Assembly: GCF_029433105.1 (NCBI RefSeq)
Contig: NZ_JARNTW010000002.1
Span: 413,744-477,743, forward strand
DNA length: 64,000 bases
Direction: 5' to 3'
DNA from: Runella sp. MFBS21
GTDB lineage: Bacteria; Bacteroidota; Bacteroidia; Cytophagales; Spirosomataceae
The position numbers and the translations under genes were made by a program. This document shows positions 25,250 through 33,543 of the stretch, piece by piece. Within the stretch, counting starts at the first letter, position 1. The number at the start of each line of letters is the position of its first letter. The notes beneath the pieces were generated by a model. That model searched no databases. It was given only the letters and a program-made list of their open reading frames with translations, and was not told the DNA's origin.

Positions 25250-28021
25250 ATGCGCCGTTTTTCTATCTACTTGTTTTTGATATGGTCACATACACTTTTT
25301 GCCCAAAATGGGATACCACTTCCTGAGCATCCTCGCCCCGACTGGCAGCGCGCCAATTGGCTCAATCTCAACGGAGATTGGTCTTTTAAGTTTGACAAAG
25401 ACGATGTAGGCCTCAAACAGGGCTGGGCCAAGGGAAATCAAGCATTTCCGCTTACTATCAAAGTGCCTTTTCCGTGGGGAGCGCCTCTATCGGGCGTTAA
25501 AGATGAAGCCGATATAGCGTGGTATCAGCGCAGCATCACTATTCCAAAAGCTTGGAAAGGGCAACGGGCATTTGTAGTAATAGGAGCGAGCGATTACAAA
25601 ACAACGGTGTGGTTTGACGGTAAAGAATTAGGAAGTTTTGAAGGAGGATATGTGCCTTTTGAGTTTGAATTGCCCACCGTCAAAGCAGGCTCTCCGCAGA
25701 AGTTGGTGATTCGGGTAGATGACAAACGTCGAGAATATGCACTTTATGGCAAGCAAGGGTACGGAAATGCGCGCGGAATTTGGCAGACGATTTACTTGGA
25801 AGCCCGTGCAAAAGACTATTTAGAAACCCTCCATTTTTCTCCCGATATTGACAATGGTAAAGTAAAAGTAACGGCTACTTTACCCACACCAGCTTCTCAA
25901 GATCTTAGCCTGAAACTAAGTATTGCTGGCGTACGTGATGCTAGCGGCACCGCTCAGACCATTGCCAAAGGGCAAACTGAGCTAAGTTTTGATGTTTCAT
26001 TACCCAATTTCAAACTTTGGACTTTAGAAAATCCATTTTTGTATGAGGTAGAAGCCGAACTCGGAGGCGATAAAATCAATACGTATTTTGGGATGCGTAA
26101 AATATCGGTGGTCAATTTGCCAGGTACCAATTATCCCTATGTGGCACTCAACAATCAGCCGATTTATCTTCAACTTACCCTCGATCAATCTTACCATCCA
26201 GAAGGATTTTATACTTTTCCAACGGATGAATTCATGCGCAACGAAATCAAATTGGCAAAGGATATTGGTCTTAACGGCATTAGAACCCACATCAAAATCG
26301 ACGTGCCACGGAAGTTGTATTGGGCCGATAGATTGGGGGTGCTGGTAATGTCGGATTTACCTAATTTTTGGGGACAGCCCGATGCCCAAGCTCGCGCCGA
26401 ATCAGAGCGGGTTTTGCCGCAACTCATCAAAAGGGATTTTAATCACCCTGCCATTTTTTCTTGGATTGTTTTTAATGAAACATGGGGACTCCGCTCCAAA
26501 GTGGAAGAAAATGGAAAAAAAGTAGATAAGTATTTGCCCGAAACTCAAGCATGGGTAGCAAGTATGTACCGCAAAGCCAAAGCCCTTGACCCTACGCGCT
26601 TGGTAGAAGACAATTCAATCTGCTGCGGGGCGGGTCATACCGAAACCGACATCAATTCTTGGCATGAATACTTGCCCGGTTATGGTTGGGAAGAATACCT
26701 CAAAAATCTTACTTCCAAAACTTTTCCAGGTTCTGAATTCAATTTTGAAAAAGGGTATAAAGCCGGAAATCAGCCTAATATGAATTCGGAGTTTGGCAAT
26801 GTATGGGGATATGAAGGGAGCAGCGGCGATGTCGATTGGACGTGGGATTACCACCGCGCTATCAATGCTTTTCGGAAGTTTCCGTTGGTGTCGGGGTGGC
26901 TTTATACGGAGCATCACGATGTGATCAACGAATGGAACGGCTACTGGAAATACGACCGTACCAAGAAGTTTACGGGCTTGGAAGCTTTCGTGCCGGGGAT
27001 GAGTTTGAAGGATTTGCACGCTGAGATTTATGTCACTACGGGGCAGGATATTTCGCACAGTGTACGCCCCACTGAAGTAGTACAAGTGCCACTGACGATT
27101 TCGTCGATGACGGGGCGCGCAGATGTAGGAAATGAGCTTACTCTCAAAGTAGAACTCAATGGCTGGGACGCTACGGGGCAAGAACGTAATTGGCAATCAT
27201 TTACTCAAAAGATTCCGTACAAGCCGTGGATGCAACAGGCATTATCGCCTGTGTACGTGATTATGCCCGCCGAAAAAGCCGTGGTCGTTTTGGCTTTGAC
27301 TTTGCTAGATGCAAAGGGCAATATCGTGAGCCGCAATTTTAATACTTACATCATCGAAAAACCGATGCCGACCGAAGTACCAACGCCTGGAGGAAATCAA
27401 CTCAGAATGCTATCCATTGAGCCTAAGTCTTTTAGCGACGCCAAATGGTCTTTGAAGCAATGGGATGTGTTGGACGGCTTGAAAGTCAACGGGGCAGGTA
27501 CGGGTTATTTTGAATATCGTATCAAATGGCCAACGGATTTGAAACTCGACAATGTCATGGGAGCGTCGTTTATGATGGAAGCATCGGCAAAACAGCTTTT
27601 TGGAAAAGACAAAAAAGAAGGAGCCAAAATCGCCGACAATTATATGCTTGGTGGAGGTACTTTCGACAATAGCCTCAATCCCAATGCTTATCCCATGACC
27701 GATGAGACCAAGTTTCCGAGCGAAGTGGCTTTTAGTTTTAATGGCGTAGCAGCGGGAAAATTGTCGATTCCCGACGACCCTGCCGACCATCGGGGGGTAT
27801 TGTCGTGGCATTATCAACCCCAAGACAAAAAACTACGAGAAGCGGGGAGTTATGGCTACAAATTGGTAGTATCAGTACCCAATGAAGCCATTCAAAAAGC
27901 TGCACAAACGGGCGAACTCGTATTGCGATTGGCCGTAGAAGGTACGGGAGGTTTGGCAATTTATGGTGATAAGTTTGGGATGTATCCTTTCAATCCTACG
28001 GTGATTGTCAAAGTGAAATAA
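25250..28021 (+). CDS. Secreted GH2 glycoside hydrolase
   Basis: A 923-residue exported enzyme of family GH2 (beta-galactosidase, beta-glucuronidase and beta-mannosidase group). The signal peptide ends TLFAQ at residue 19. Domain order is the sugar-binding jelly roll (NWLNLNGDWSFKFD, PFPWGAPLSGV, WYQRSI), an immunoglobulin-like domain, and the TIM barrel. The acid/base Glu is in FNETWG near residue 410. NMNSEFGNVWGYEG near 514 carries the likely nucleophile. Two to three beta-rich domains follow. Linkage and sugar are unknown. Two TTAA boxes 11 bp apart at about 25,205-25,219 lie 30 bp upstream. Confidence 0.93.
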   Translation: MRRFSIYLFLIWSHTLFAQNGIPLPEHPRPDWQRANWLNLNGDWSFKFDKDDVGLKQGWAKGNQAFPLTIKVPFPWGAPLSGVKDEADIAWYQRSITIPKAWKGQRAFVVIGASDYKTTVWFDGKELGSFEGGYVPFEFELPTVKAGSPQKLVIRVDDKRREYALYGKQGYGNARGIWQTIYLEARAKDYLETLHFSPDIDNGKVKVTATLPTPASQDLSLKLSIAGVRDASGTAQTIAKGQTELSFDVSLPNFKLWTLENPFLYEVEAELGGDKINTYFGMRKISVVNLPGTNYPYVALNNQPIYLQLTLDQSYHPEGFYTFPTDEFMRNEIKLAKDIGLNGIRTHIKIDVPRKLYWADRLGVLVMSDLPNFWGQPDAQARAESERVLPQLIKRDFNHPAIFSWIVFNETWGLRSKVEENGKKVDKYLPETQAWVASMYRKAKALDPTRLVEDNSICCGAGHTETDINSWHEYLPGYGWEEYLKNLTSKTFPGSEFNFEKGYKAGNQPNMNSEFGNVWGYEGSSGDVDWTWDYHRAINAFRKFPLVSGWLYTEHHDVINEWNGYWKYDRTKKFTGLEAFVPGMSLKDLHAEIYVTTGQDISHSVRPTEVVQVPLTISSMTGRADVGNELTLKVELNGWDATGQERNWQSFTQKIPYKPWMQQALSPVYVIMPAEKAVVVLALTLLDAKGNIVSRNFNTYIIEKPMPTEVPTPGGNQLRMLSIEPKSFSDAKWSLKQWDVLDGLKVNGAGTGYFEYRIKWPTDLKLDNVMGASFMMEASAKQLFGKDKKEGAKIADNYMLGGGTFDNSLNPNAYPMTDETKFPSEVAFSFNGVAAGKLSIPDDPADHRGVLSWHYQPQDKKLREAGSYGYKLVVSVPNEAIQKAAQTGELVLRLAVEGTGGLAIYGDKFGMYPFNPTVIVKVK

Positions 28022-28040
28022 TTTTTTGAAGTATTTTACC

Positions 28041-28080
28041 AATTGAGAGGAGCGGGGTATTGATCTCGTTCCTCTCAATT
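28041..28080. terminator. Bidirectional terminator between converging genes
   Basis: An 11-bp stem, AATTGAGAGGA (28041-28051) with TCCTCTCAATT (28070-28080), is followed by T5 on the plus strand. It separates the GH2 gene from the broken oxidoreductase. Confidence 0.8.
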
Positions 28081-28081
28081 T

Positions 28082-29490
28082 TTATTGATATAGTACACGC
28101 GGGTCATAAGAGGGGTAGGGGCAAGTAGGCCACGTACTAAAAACTTGAGAAGAATCTCTTACGGCCCTGATTTGATTTAATTTTTGCAGATGCGTATCCG
28201 ACATGACACGCGCAGGTCGGTTGTGCAGGTTTTCGTCGGCTAGCTGAATTCCTGAGGATAAATGAGACATCCATCGCATCCAATCAGTAGCCCATGTGCA
28301 AGATTTTCGAGTTTGGAGAGGAGATTTCCAAGCTCCATATAATCCCAAATAAATTTTGTCTTCGACCGAAAAAGCCATGTCTGCCTGACGAGCTGAAGGG
28401 TGCCAATTGCGCCAAAGCATATGAGAAGGAGCTGTTGGTAAAGCTTTGGCGATTCCTTTTAAATAAGGTAAAAGCTCATTGATAGTAGCCGAAGTCCACA
28501 TATTATCTACGCACCAATGATGATTTTCGGGATAGTGAATAGCCCTAAAACGGCACATAGTAGCCACTTGATAAGGCACAAAGGGTGTACTCAAAAAAGC
28601 TTTCTTTTTAATGGGACTTTGGAGCATAAAAGCTTTTGCCTCTTCTAACTCTTCTTTTGAATCAGCAAAAATTGGAACGGAGGCCTCGATGCCAGCCCCT
28701 AAAAATCTTAACACCCGCCGACTCATCAAGAGCTGTAGCTCGGCTGCCGCAGGCACTTGTGGACCTACCTCATATGCCCACCGATACACTTCTTCTAAAT
28801 GCTTCATATCATAAGCTTGCGTAATGGCGCCACTATAGAGAGGTTTAGGAAACAAACGAAGATGAAAACAAACAACTACGCCACAAAAACTCCCGCCTGC
28901 GCCACGCGCTGCCCAAAACAAATCGGTATTGTGTGAGGCATTGGCATGGACCAATTCGCCGTTTGCGGTCACAATATCAAGACCTATCACATTTTCGCAG
29001 GCTATGCCAAATTTTCGACTATTCCACCCCAATCCTCCTTGCAATAAGTAACCTCCTAGCTTCGTGTTTTTACAATGCCCCGTTGGGAAAAACAAATTTT
29101 GAGTCATTAAAGCATTTAAAAATACCCCCCTGCTACTCCTGGCTCTACTTGAGCCGTTAGGGTTTCTTTATTGATTTGAAAATGCTGGAAGCCCCCCATA
29201 TTGATAAGAATATTGTTTTCTCGGAGATGATTGGCCGACCAACTTTGTCCTCCTGAATACACGCTGATGGTTTTGCCGATTGATTTGGCGTAGCGGATAG
29301 TGGCTATAATATCAGCAACATTGTGGGGAGTGATGATACAAAAAGGGCGCCTTTTGGGGTCGAGTTTGTTGAATAAAGTATCCATAAGGGCTTTTTCAAA
29401 TCCTCGGTCTTCTTTCCGAAGGATATTTCCCTTGATGTATAATGAAGGCATTTTGCTTAAAATAGGTTTAGGGTTCAAATGGGATAACAT
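28082..29490 (-). pseudogene. FAD-linked oxidoreductase, frameshifted in a G tract
   Basis: Two open frames on the minus strand together encode one protein of the FAD_binding_4 (berberine-bridge-like) family. The N-terminal part (29116-29490, 124 residues) ends TAQVEPGVAGGYF then stop. The C-terminal part (28082-29107) begins MTQNLFFPTGHCKNTKLGG. Inserting one G into the G6 run at 29125-29130 makes a continuous VEPGVAGGVFLNALMTQ, which fits the family's FAD-binding core (PGV, then FFPTGHC, GGYLLQGG, GWNSR). This is a one-base deletion, a sequencing slip, or a slippage site that switches expression. A TetR gene lies upstream and shares a promoter motif with it. Confidence 0.85.
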
Positions 29491-29511
29491 AGTAAGTTTT
29501 TTTTACAAAAA

Positions 29512-29536
29512 TGTTCGACAAAATTGTTTATAAAAA
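29512..29536. promoter_or_regulatory. TetR operator candidate before the oxidoreductase
   Basis: A 25-bp sequence beginning TGTTCGACAAAATTGT is identical to the one before the TetR gene (30203-30227). It holds an imperfect short inverted repeat centred on TCG and lies 22 bp upstream of the oxidoreductase start. On the minus strand it overlaps CAATTTTG, one mismatch from the -7 consensus TAnnTTTG. Confidence 0.65.
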
Positions 29537-29539
29537 GTC

Positions 29540-29567
29540 AAAAAAAGATGACCACTTAAAGGTCATC
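29540..29567 (-). terminator. Rho-independent terminator of the TetR gene
   Basis: GATGACC/GGTCATC stem (29547-29553 with 29561-29567), then T7 on the minus strand (29540-29546). It lies 12 bp after the stop codon at 29580 and just before the oxidoreductase promoter motif. Confidence 0.85.
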
Positions 29568-29579
29568 GATAAAGGCGTT

Positions 29580-30191
29580 TTAAGGCTGAATGCCTTTCAA
29601 AACAAATCTTTTGATTTTCTCTTTTCGGGCTTTTAAAAATAGTCTCATGGCTTCATCGTCCCTTTTTTCTTTTATTTTGATGTAAGATGCGCCCAAATAA
29701 GGAATGGCACAAAGGGCATAAATATTGAGTATTAAATCTTCGCCCGTAAGATGAGCATCTACTTCTCCTTTACTTTGGGCTTCTTTTAATACTTCATTTA
29801 ACAACACAGGCAGGGTATCATTTTGAGAATAAGCCAAAAAATAGGCGATTTCGGGAGATTCATTGAGGAGGTTTACTACAAAACTAGGTAGGCCGGGTTT
29901 GGCTTCGAATACATCCGCTATTACCTCCACCACATGCTCAATGAGTTCATTCAATGATAGAGATTTGTCGAGTACGTTTTTAGTATGACTCAATACCGTA
30001 CCGATTGTGTTTTTTAAAACTTCCTGAAAAAGAGCTTCTTTGGAATTGAAATAATAATGGAGCATGGTGCGGCTAATACCCGCTTCTTCAGCAATTTGGG
30101 AGGTACGCGTACCTTTAAAACCGTTGCTGTGAAAGACTTTTTCGGCAGCGGCTAAGATTTTTTCTTTGGTATCGTGGTCAATTTTGGGCAT
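29580..30191 (-). CDS. TetR-family transcriptional regulator
   Basis: A 203-residue repressor. Residues of about 10-56 form the helix-turn-helix: KEKILAAAEKVFHSNGFKGTRTSQIAEEAGISRTMLHYYFNSKEALF, the standard TetR layout. The rest is the helical ligand and dimer domain. It is likely autoregulated, because the 25-bp motif at 30203-30227 lies 12 bp before its start and recurs before the oxidoreductase. The effector is unknown. Confidence 0.95.
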   Translation of the reverse strand: MPKIDHDTKEKILAAAEKVFHSNGFKGTRTSQIAEEAGISRTMLHYYFNSKEALFQEVLKNTIGTVLSHTKNVLDKSLSLNELIEHVVEVIADVFEAKPGLPSFVVNLLNESPEIAYFLAYSQNDTLPVLLNEVLKEAQSKGEVDAHLTGEDLILNIYALCAIPYLGASYIKIKEKRDDEAMRLFLKARKEKIKRFVLKGIQP

Positions 30192-30202
30192 ATAAACTTA
30201 AT

Positions 30203-30227
30203 TGTTCGACAAAATTGTTTATAAAAA
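30203..30227. promoter_or_regulatory. TetR operator candidate before its own gene
   Basis: Same 25-bp sequence as at 29512-29536. Here the left base makes TTGTTCGACAA, a perfect 4-bp inverted repeat around TCG. A TTTG about 20 bp upstream of CAATTTTG on the minus strand gives a near-consensus Bacteroidota promoter, so bound TetR would block it. Confidence 0.65.
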
Positions 30228-30342
30228 AATAAACTACCAAATTTTTCCCCTTTTTTTATAAGGGTTGTTTTGGGTATTGTGAGGAGAGAAGATAAAAAGA
30301 AGACTTTTAGAGATTGATAAACCATAAACTGCCTTCTACAAA

Positions 30343-31746
30343 ATGAAACAATTTTTGATTTTTCTTCTTTTTTTAAGCCCTTTGGGCGCGGTAGCAGATG
30401 TGTGGCTACCCGCTATTTTTAGCAATGAGATGGTACTTCAACAACAATCGTCGGTCACGGTGTGGGGCTGGGCGCAGCCGGGAGAAAAAGTAAAGGTAAC
30501 GGGTAGTTGGCTAGGAGAATCTGTAAATACGGTTACGAACGAAAACGCCGTTTGGAAACTTACAATCACGACACCCACAGCAGGAGGCCCGCATACGCTA
30601 TCGATTGAAGGACGCAATAAGATTGTGCTCCAAAATGTAATGATAGGGGAGGTGTGGCTATGCGCGGGACAGTCAAATATGGAATGGAGTGCGGAGCATG
30701 GCGTAAAAGATGCCAAAGCCGAATTGCCGACGGCTTATAATACCAATATTCGTTTTTTTAAAATGCCCAAACTCACCGGCGAAACACCCCAAACCGATGC
30801 CAAAGGCAAATGGGCAATGTGTGATTCCTTGACGTTGAAACGATTCAGTGCGGTGGGATATTTTTTTGGAAAAAAGCTCACTCAATCCCTCAATGTGCCG
30901 ATTGGCCTGATAGATGTGGCTTGGGGTGGCTCTTACATCGAATCGTGGATTCCCGAGCATATTGTGAATATGTTTCCTAATACTCGTATCTCCGCCGAGA
31001 CCATGATTCCGAGCAAAGGATGGCCCCGACAGGCAGGTTATATCTACAATGGCATGGTGGCCCCGATTACGTCTTTCAATATTGCGGGGGCATTGTGGTA
31101 TCAGGGCGAATCAAACCGACATTTTCCTTCTACTTATTACCAACTGATGCACCTGTTGGTGGATACGTGGCGCGGGGCATGGCAAAAAGATTTCCCTTTT
31201 TATTATGTTCAAATAGCTCCCTTCAACTACCGAGATAGCACCGAATTCAAAGCCCCCGCCGTGCGTGAAATGCAAACCCGCGCCATGGATATTCGCAAGT
31301 CGGGGATGATTACGGTGACGGATTTGGTGGATAATCTCAACGATATTCACCCGGCCTACAAACGAGAAGTGGGCAATCGATTGGCAGGTTGGGCATTGGC
31401 CGAAACTTACGGACAAAAAATGGGTAATTATCGCAGTCCTCAGTATCGTTCGTGGCAAGTGGAAGGCAGCAAAGCATTGGTGACATTTGATTGGGCCGAA
31501 AGGGGTCTCATTGCCAAAGGAAATACTGAACTAGCCGAATTTGAAATAGCAGGCAGTGACCACATTTTTTATAAAGCTAAAGCGAGAATTGTAAAAGGCA
31601 ACCAAGTAGAAGTAACGTCCGACAAAGTGAGTCAGCCCGTGGCGGTGCGGTTTGCTTTCCGCGACACCCCCGTCCCTAATCTCTTCAATAAAGAAGGCTT
31701 ACCCGCTATTCCTTTCCGAACCGACGATTGGAAATTAGGAAAATAA
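30343..31746 (+). CDS. Sialate O-acetylesterase-like SGNH hydrolase
   Basis: A 467-residue exported protein with signal peptide (residues 1-18). Family features of 9-O-acetylesterase (SASA domain) are WLPAIFSNEMVLQQ with a carbohydrate-binding beta domain, CAGQSNMEWS with the nucleophile Ser, GALWYQGESN, and NDIHPAYKREVG with the Asp-His pair. It would remove acetyl groups from sialic acids or from plant glycans. It lies 150 bp from the divergent TetR gene and 280 bp from the Tat oxidoreductase, with no clear operon partner. Confidence 0.92.
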   Translation: MKQFLIFLLFLSPLGAVADVWLPAIFSNEMVLQQQSSVTVWGWAQPGEKVKVTGSWLGESVNTVTNENAVWKLTITTPTAGGPHTLSIEGRNKIVLQNVMIGEVWLCAGQSNMEWSAEHGVKDAKAELPTAYNTNIRFFKMPKLTGETPQTDAKGKWAMCDSLTLKRFSAVGYFFGKKLTQSLNVPIGLIDVAWGGSYIESWIPEHIVNMFPNTRISAETMIPSKGWPRQAGYIYNGMVAPITSFNIAGALWYQGESNRHFPSTYYQLMHLLVDTWRGAWQKDFPFYYVQIAPFNYRDSTEFKAPAVREMQTRAMDIRKSGMITVTDLVDNLNDIHPAYKREVGNRLAGWALAETYGQKMGNYRSPQYRSWQVEGSKALVTFDWAERGLIAKGNTELAEFEIAGSDHIFYKAKARIVKGNQVEVTSDKVSQPVAVRFAFRDTPVPNLFNKEGLPAIPFRTDDWKLGK

Positions 31747-31768
31747 ATCACATCATTCGTCCCGAACC

Positions 31769-32026
31769 CTCACTCGTCCCGAAATACAGTTCGGGACGCT
31801 TATGGCATTGCGTCTCTGACGCATTTGAATGTAATTGTTGTGCGTCGGAGACGCAATGCCAAAAAAATCCCCCAATCGGAGTTTGGGGATAGGCAAGTCT
31901 CTCACTCGTCCCGAACTGTATTTCGGGACGCCTGTGGTATTGCGTCTCCGACGCATTTAAAATCTGTACGTCGGAGACGCAATAACAAAAAAATCCCCAA
32001 AACGGAGTTTGGGGATAGAGGCTACT
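31769..32026. repeat. Two tandem 132-bp modules, each with three hairpins
   Basis: Modules begin at 31769 and 31901, an exact 132-bp offset. Each has CGTCCCGAA/TTCGGGACG, then a longer palindrome (GGCATTGCGTCTCTGACGCA, 31804-31823, with TGCGTCGGAGACGCAATGCC, 31841-31860, in module 1), then an ATCCCC/GGGGAT terminator stem. The second module runs to the stop of the oxidoreductase gene. No gene lies here; short frames in it are by-products of the repeats. Confidence 0.85.
31987..32016 (-). terminator. Terminator of the Tat oxidoreductase gene
   Basis: On the minus strand, ATCCCCAAA (32016-32008) pairs with TTTGGGGAT (32001-31993), followed by a run of seven T. It starts 10 bp after the stop at 32026. 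A second, near-identical terminator lies at 31861-31890 in the other 132-bp module. Confidence 0.85.
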
Positions 32027-33444
32027 TAACTACGCATTCCAAGTTGATGTAGCAACTGAGCGGCGTCACTCCAGTCGATTTCGTGAGGGAGTTTGTTGTT
32101 TTTAGCAGCTAGGGCGGCCACTGCCCCGGCGGCTTCGCCCATCGCAACGGCATTGCCCGTGACACGATAGCTGGCATGGGCGGTAAAATCGCCGCTGATA
32201 CAGCGCCCCGCCATCATAAGCCCATCTACATCTTTGGCAATGAGTGCCCGCAAAGGAATATCGTAAGGAATCATCTTGATGCCTCCGCGCGAAATGGTTT
32301 CTACTTCGTTGGTCTTGCGATCGGTAGCATGAATATCTACCCCAAAAGTAGGGCGTGTGACGGCATCGGTATGGCGAGCTCCGACTACCAAATCTTCTTT
32401 CGTAACGGTATAACGCCCCTGAATTCGCCGACCGTCACGGATGCCAATTTGCTCAGGCGTAGCCACGATTTGCATTCCTTCCCAAGGGCCGCCAAGTTTG
32501 TTGAGACCTCTTACGATATTGTATACTTCGGCGCGGGCGCGTACGGTAGCATCGGTGATTTCGGTAGCATCAAATGCCTTGATGTTATACTCATGATTGA
32601 CCATAATCATTACCAAATTTTCACGAATCAAAAACAAAGTAGGCATCCCATAAGAAGGCGTGATACCCGCCCGTTTGATTTCTTTCATGAAGGCATTGAC
32701 GGCAGGGACGTGCCAATTGGCACGTTCGCCTTCGTTGGTATAAAATGAAATGTATTGCTTGAGGGCGGCGGGGTCTTTTACTACGGCCAATACATTGAGC
32801 GTCAGAGGTTGACAAGGACAAGTGTCACCTCCTTTTCCGATTTCCCAAGCATTTCCAGCTTGAGCACCGAGGTCGCCATCGCCAGTAGCGTCAATAAACA
32901 CCTTGGCCTTCCATGCTTCTCGACCCGACTTTGATTCGGTAATGGCGGTGGTGAGGCGTTTTTTGTCGCGATAGGCCGCCGCCACTCGCGTGTGCAACAA
33001 AAATTTTACACCTGCTTCTTGGCACATTTCTTCCAAAAGCAGCTTCATTTCGTCGGGATGATACACAAACTGGTCGGCGATTTTGTTGCGACGGGCATCT
33101 CTTTCGTCGAGCTTGGCTTTGATTTCTTTGGTCAAACCAGGTTTATTAAAATCAAAAATATAAGTCAGAAGTCCTGCCGTCCATACGCCACCTAAACAAC
33201 CGTGTATTTCGATGAGTTGGGTTTTGGCACCCGCTCTTGCAGCGGTGATAGCGGCCGATACACCCGCAGGCCCCGCCCCACATACCATCACATCTACTTC
33301 ATCTTTGATAGGAAGATTTTGGGCAGGTTCTTTAAACGTACTGGCTTCGGGAGCTGCTGCTTCGGCTTCTTGAGAAAGTAAGGCAGAAGCACTCGTACTG
33401 GCAATAGCCGACTGTAAAAACTTACGGCGATTGAGGTTAAACAT
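32026..33444 (-). CDS. Tat-exported FAD-dependent oxidoreductase
   Basis: A 472-residue protein with a twin-arginine signal, NRRKFLQSAIASTSASAL, then ALLSQEAEAAA. The FAD site is VMVCGAGPAGVSAAITAARAGA with the ribose Glu in IEIHGCLGGVW. The mid-part has FIDATGDGDLGA and the C-terminal MMAGRCISGDFTAH, as in FAD_oxidored proteins. It is the last gene of the ECF-controlled locus, 64 bp downstream of SusD. A role in oxidising a sugar or aromatic substituent of the imported glycan is inference. The start is set at 33444; the frame reaches 33480. Confidence 0.9.
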   Translation of the reverse strand: MFNLNRRKFLQSAIASTSASALLSQEAEAAAPEASTFKEPAQNLPIKDEVDVMVCGAGPAGVSAAITAARAGAKTQLIEIHGCLGGVWTAGLLTYIFDFNKPGLTKEIKAKLDERDARRNKIADQFVYHPDEMKLLLEEMCQEAGVKFLLHTRVAAAYRDKKRLTTAITESKSGREAWKAKVFIDATGDGDLGAQAGNAWEIGKGGDTCPCQPLTLNVLAVVKDPAALKQYISFYTNEGERANWHVPAVNAFMKEIKRAGITPSYGMPTLFLIRENLVMIMVNHEYNIKAFDATEITDATVRARAEVYNIVRGLNKLGGPWEGMQIVATPEQIGIRDGRRIQGRYTVTKEDLVVGARHTDAVTRPTFGVDIHATDRKTNEVETISRGGIKMIPYDIPLRALIAKDVDGLMMAGRCISGDFTAHASYRVTGNAVAMGEAAGAVAALAAKNNKLPHEIDWSDAAQLLHQLGMRS

Positions 33445-33543
33445 GGAAGACAGGGGGGCAAAATTATCGTTGGCATTCATGATTTCGATGGTTTGAATGG
33501 GAAGAAATTAAATAAAAGAGGAAGAATCTCTAATCGGCATAAC

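Noticed and set aside
31753-31956. Short frames inside the 132-bp modules
   Set aside because: They follow the palindromic modules in both directions and repeat with them, so they are products of the repeats rather than genes.
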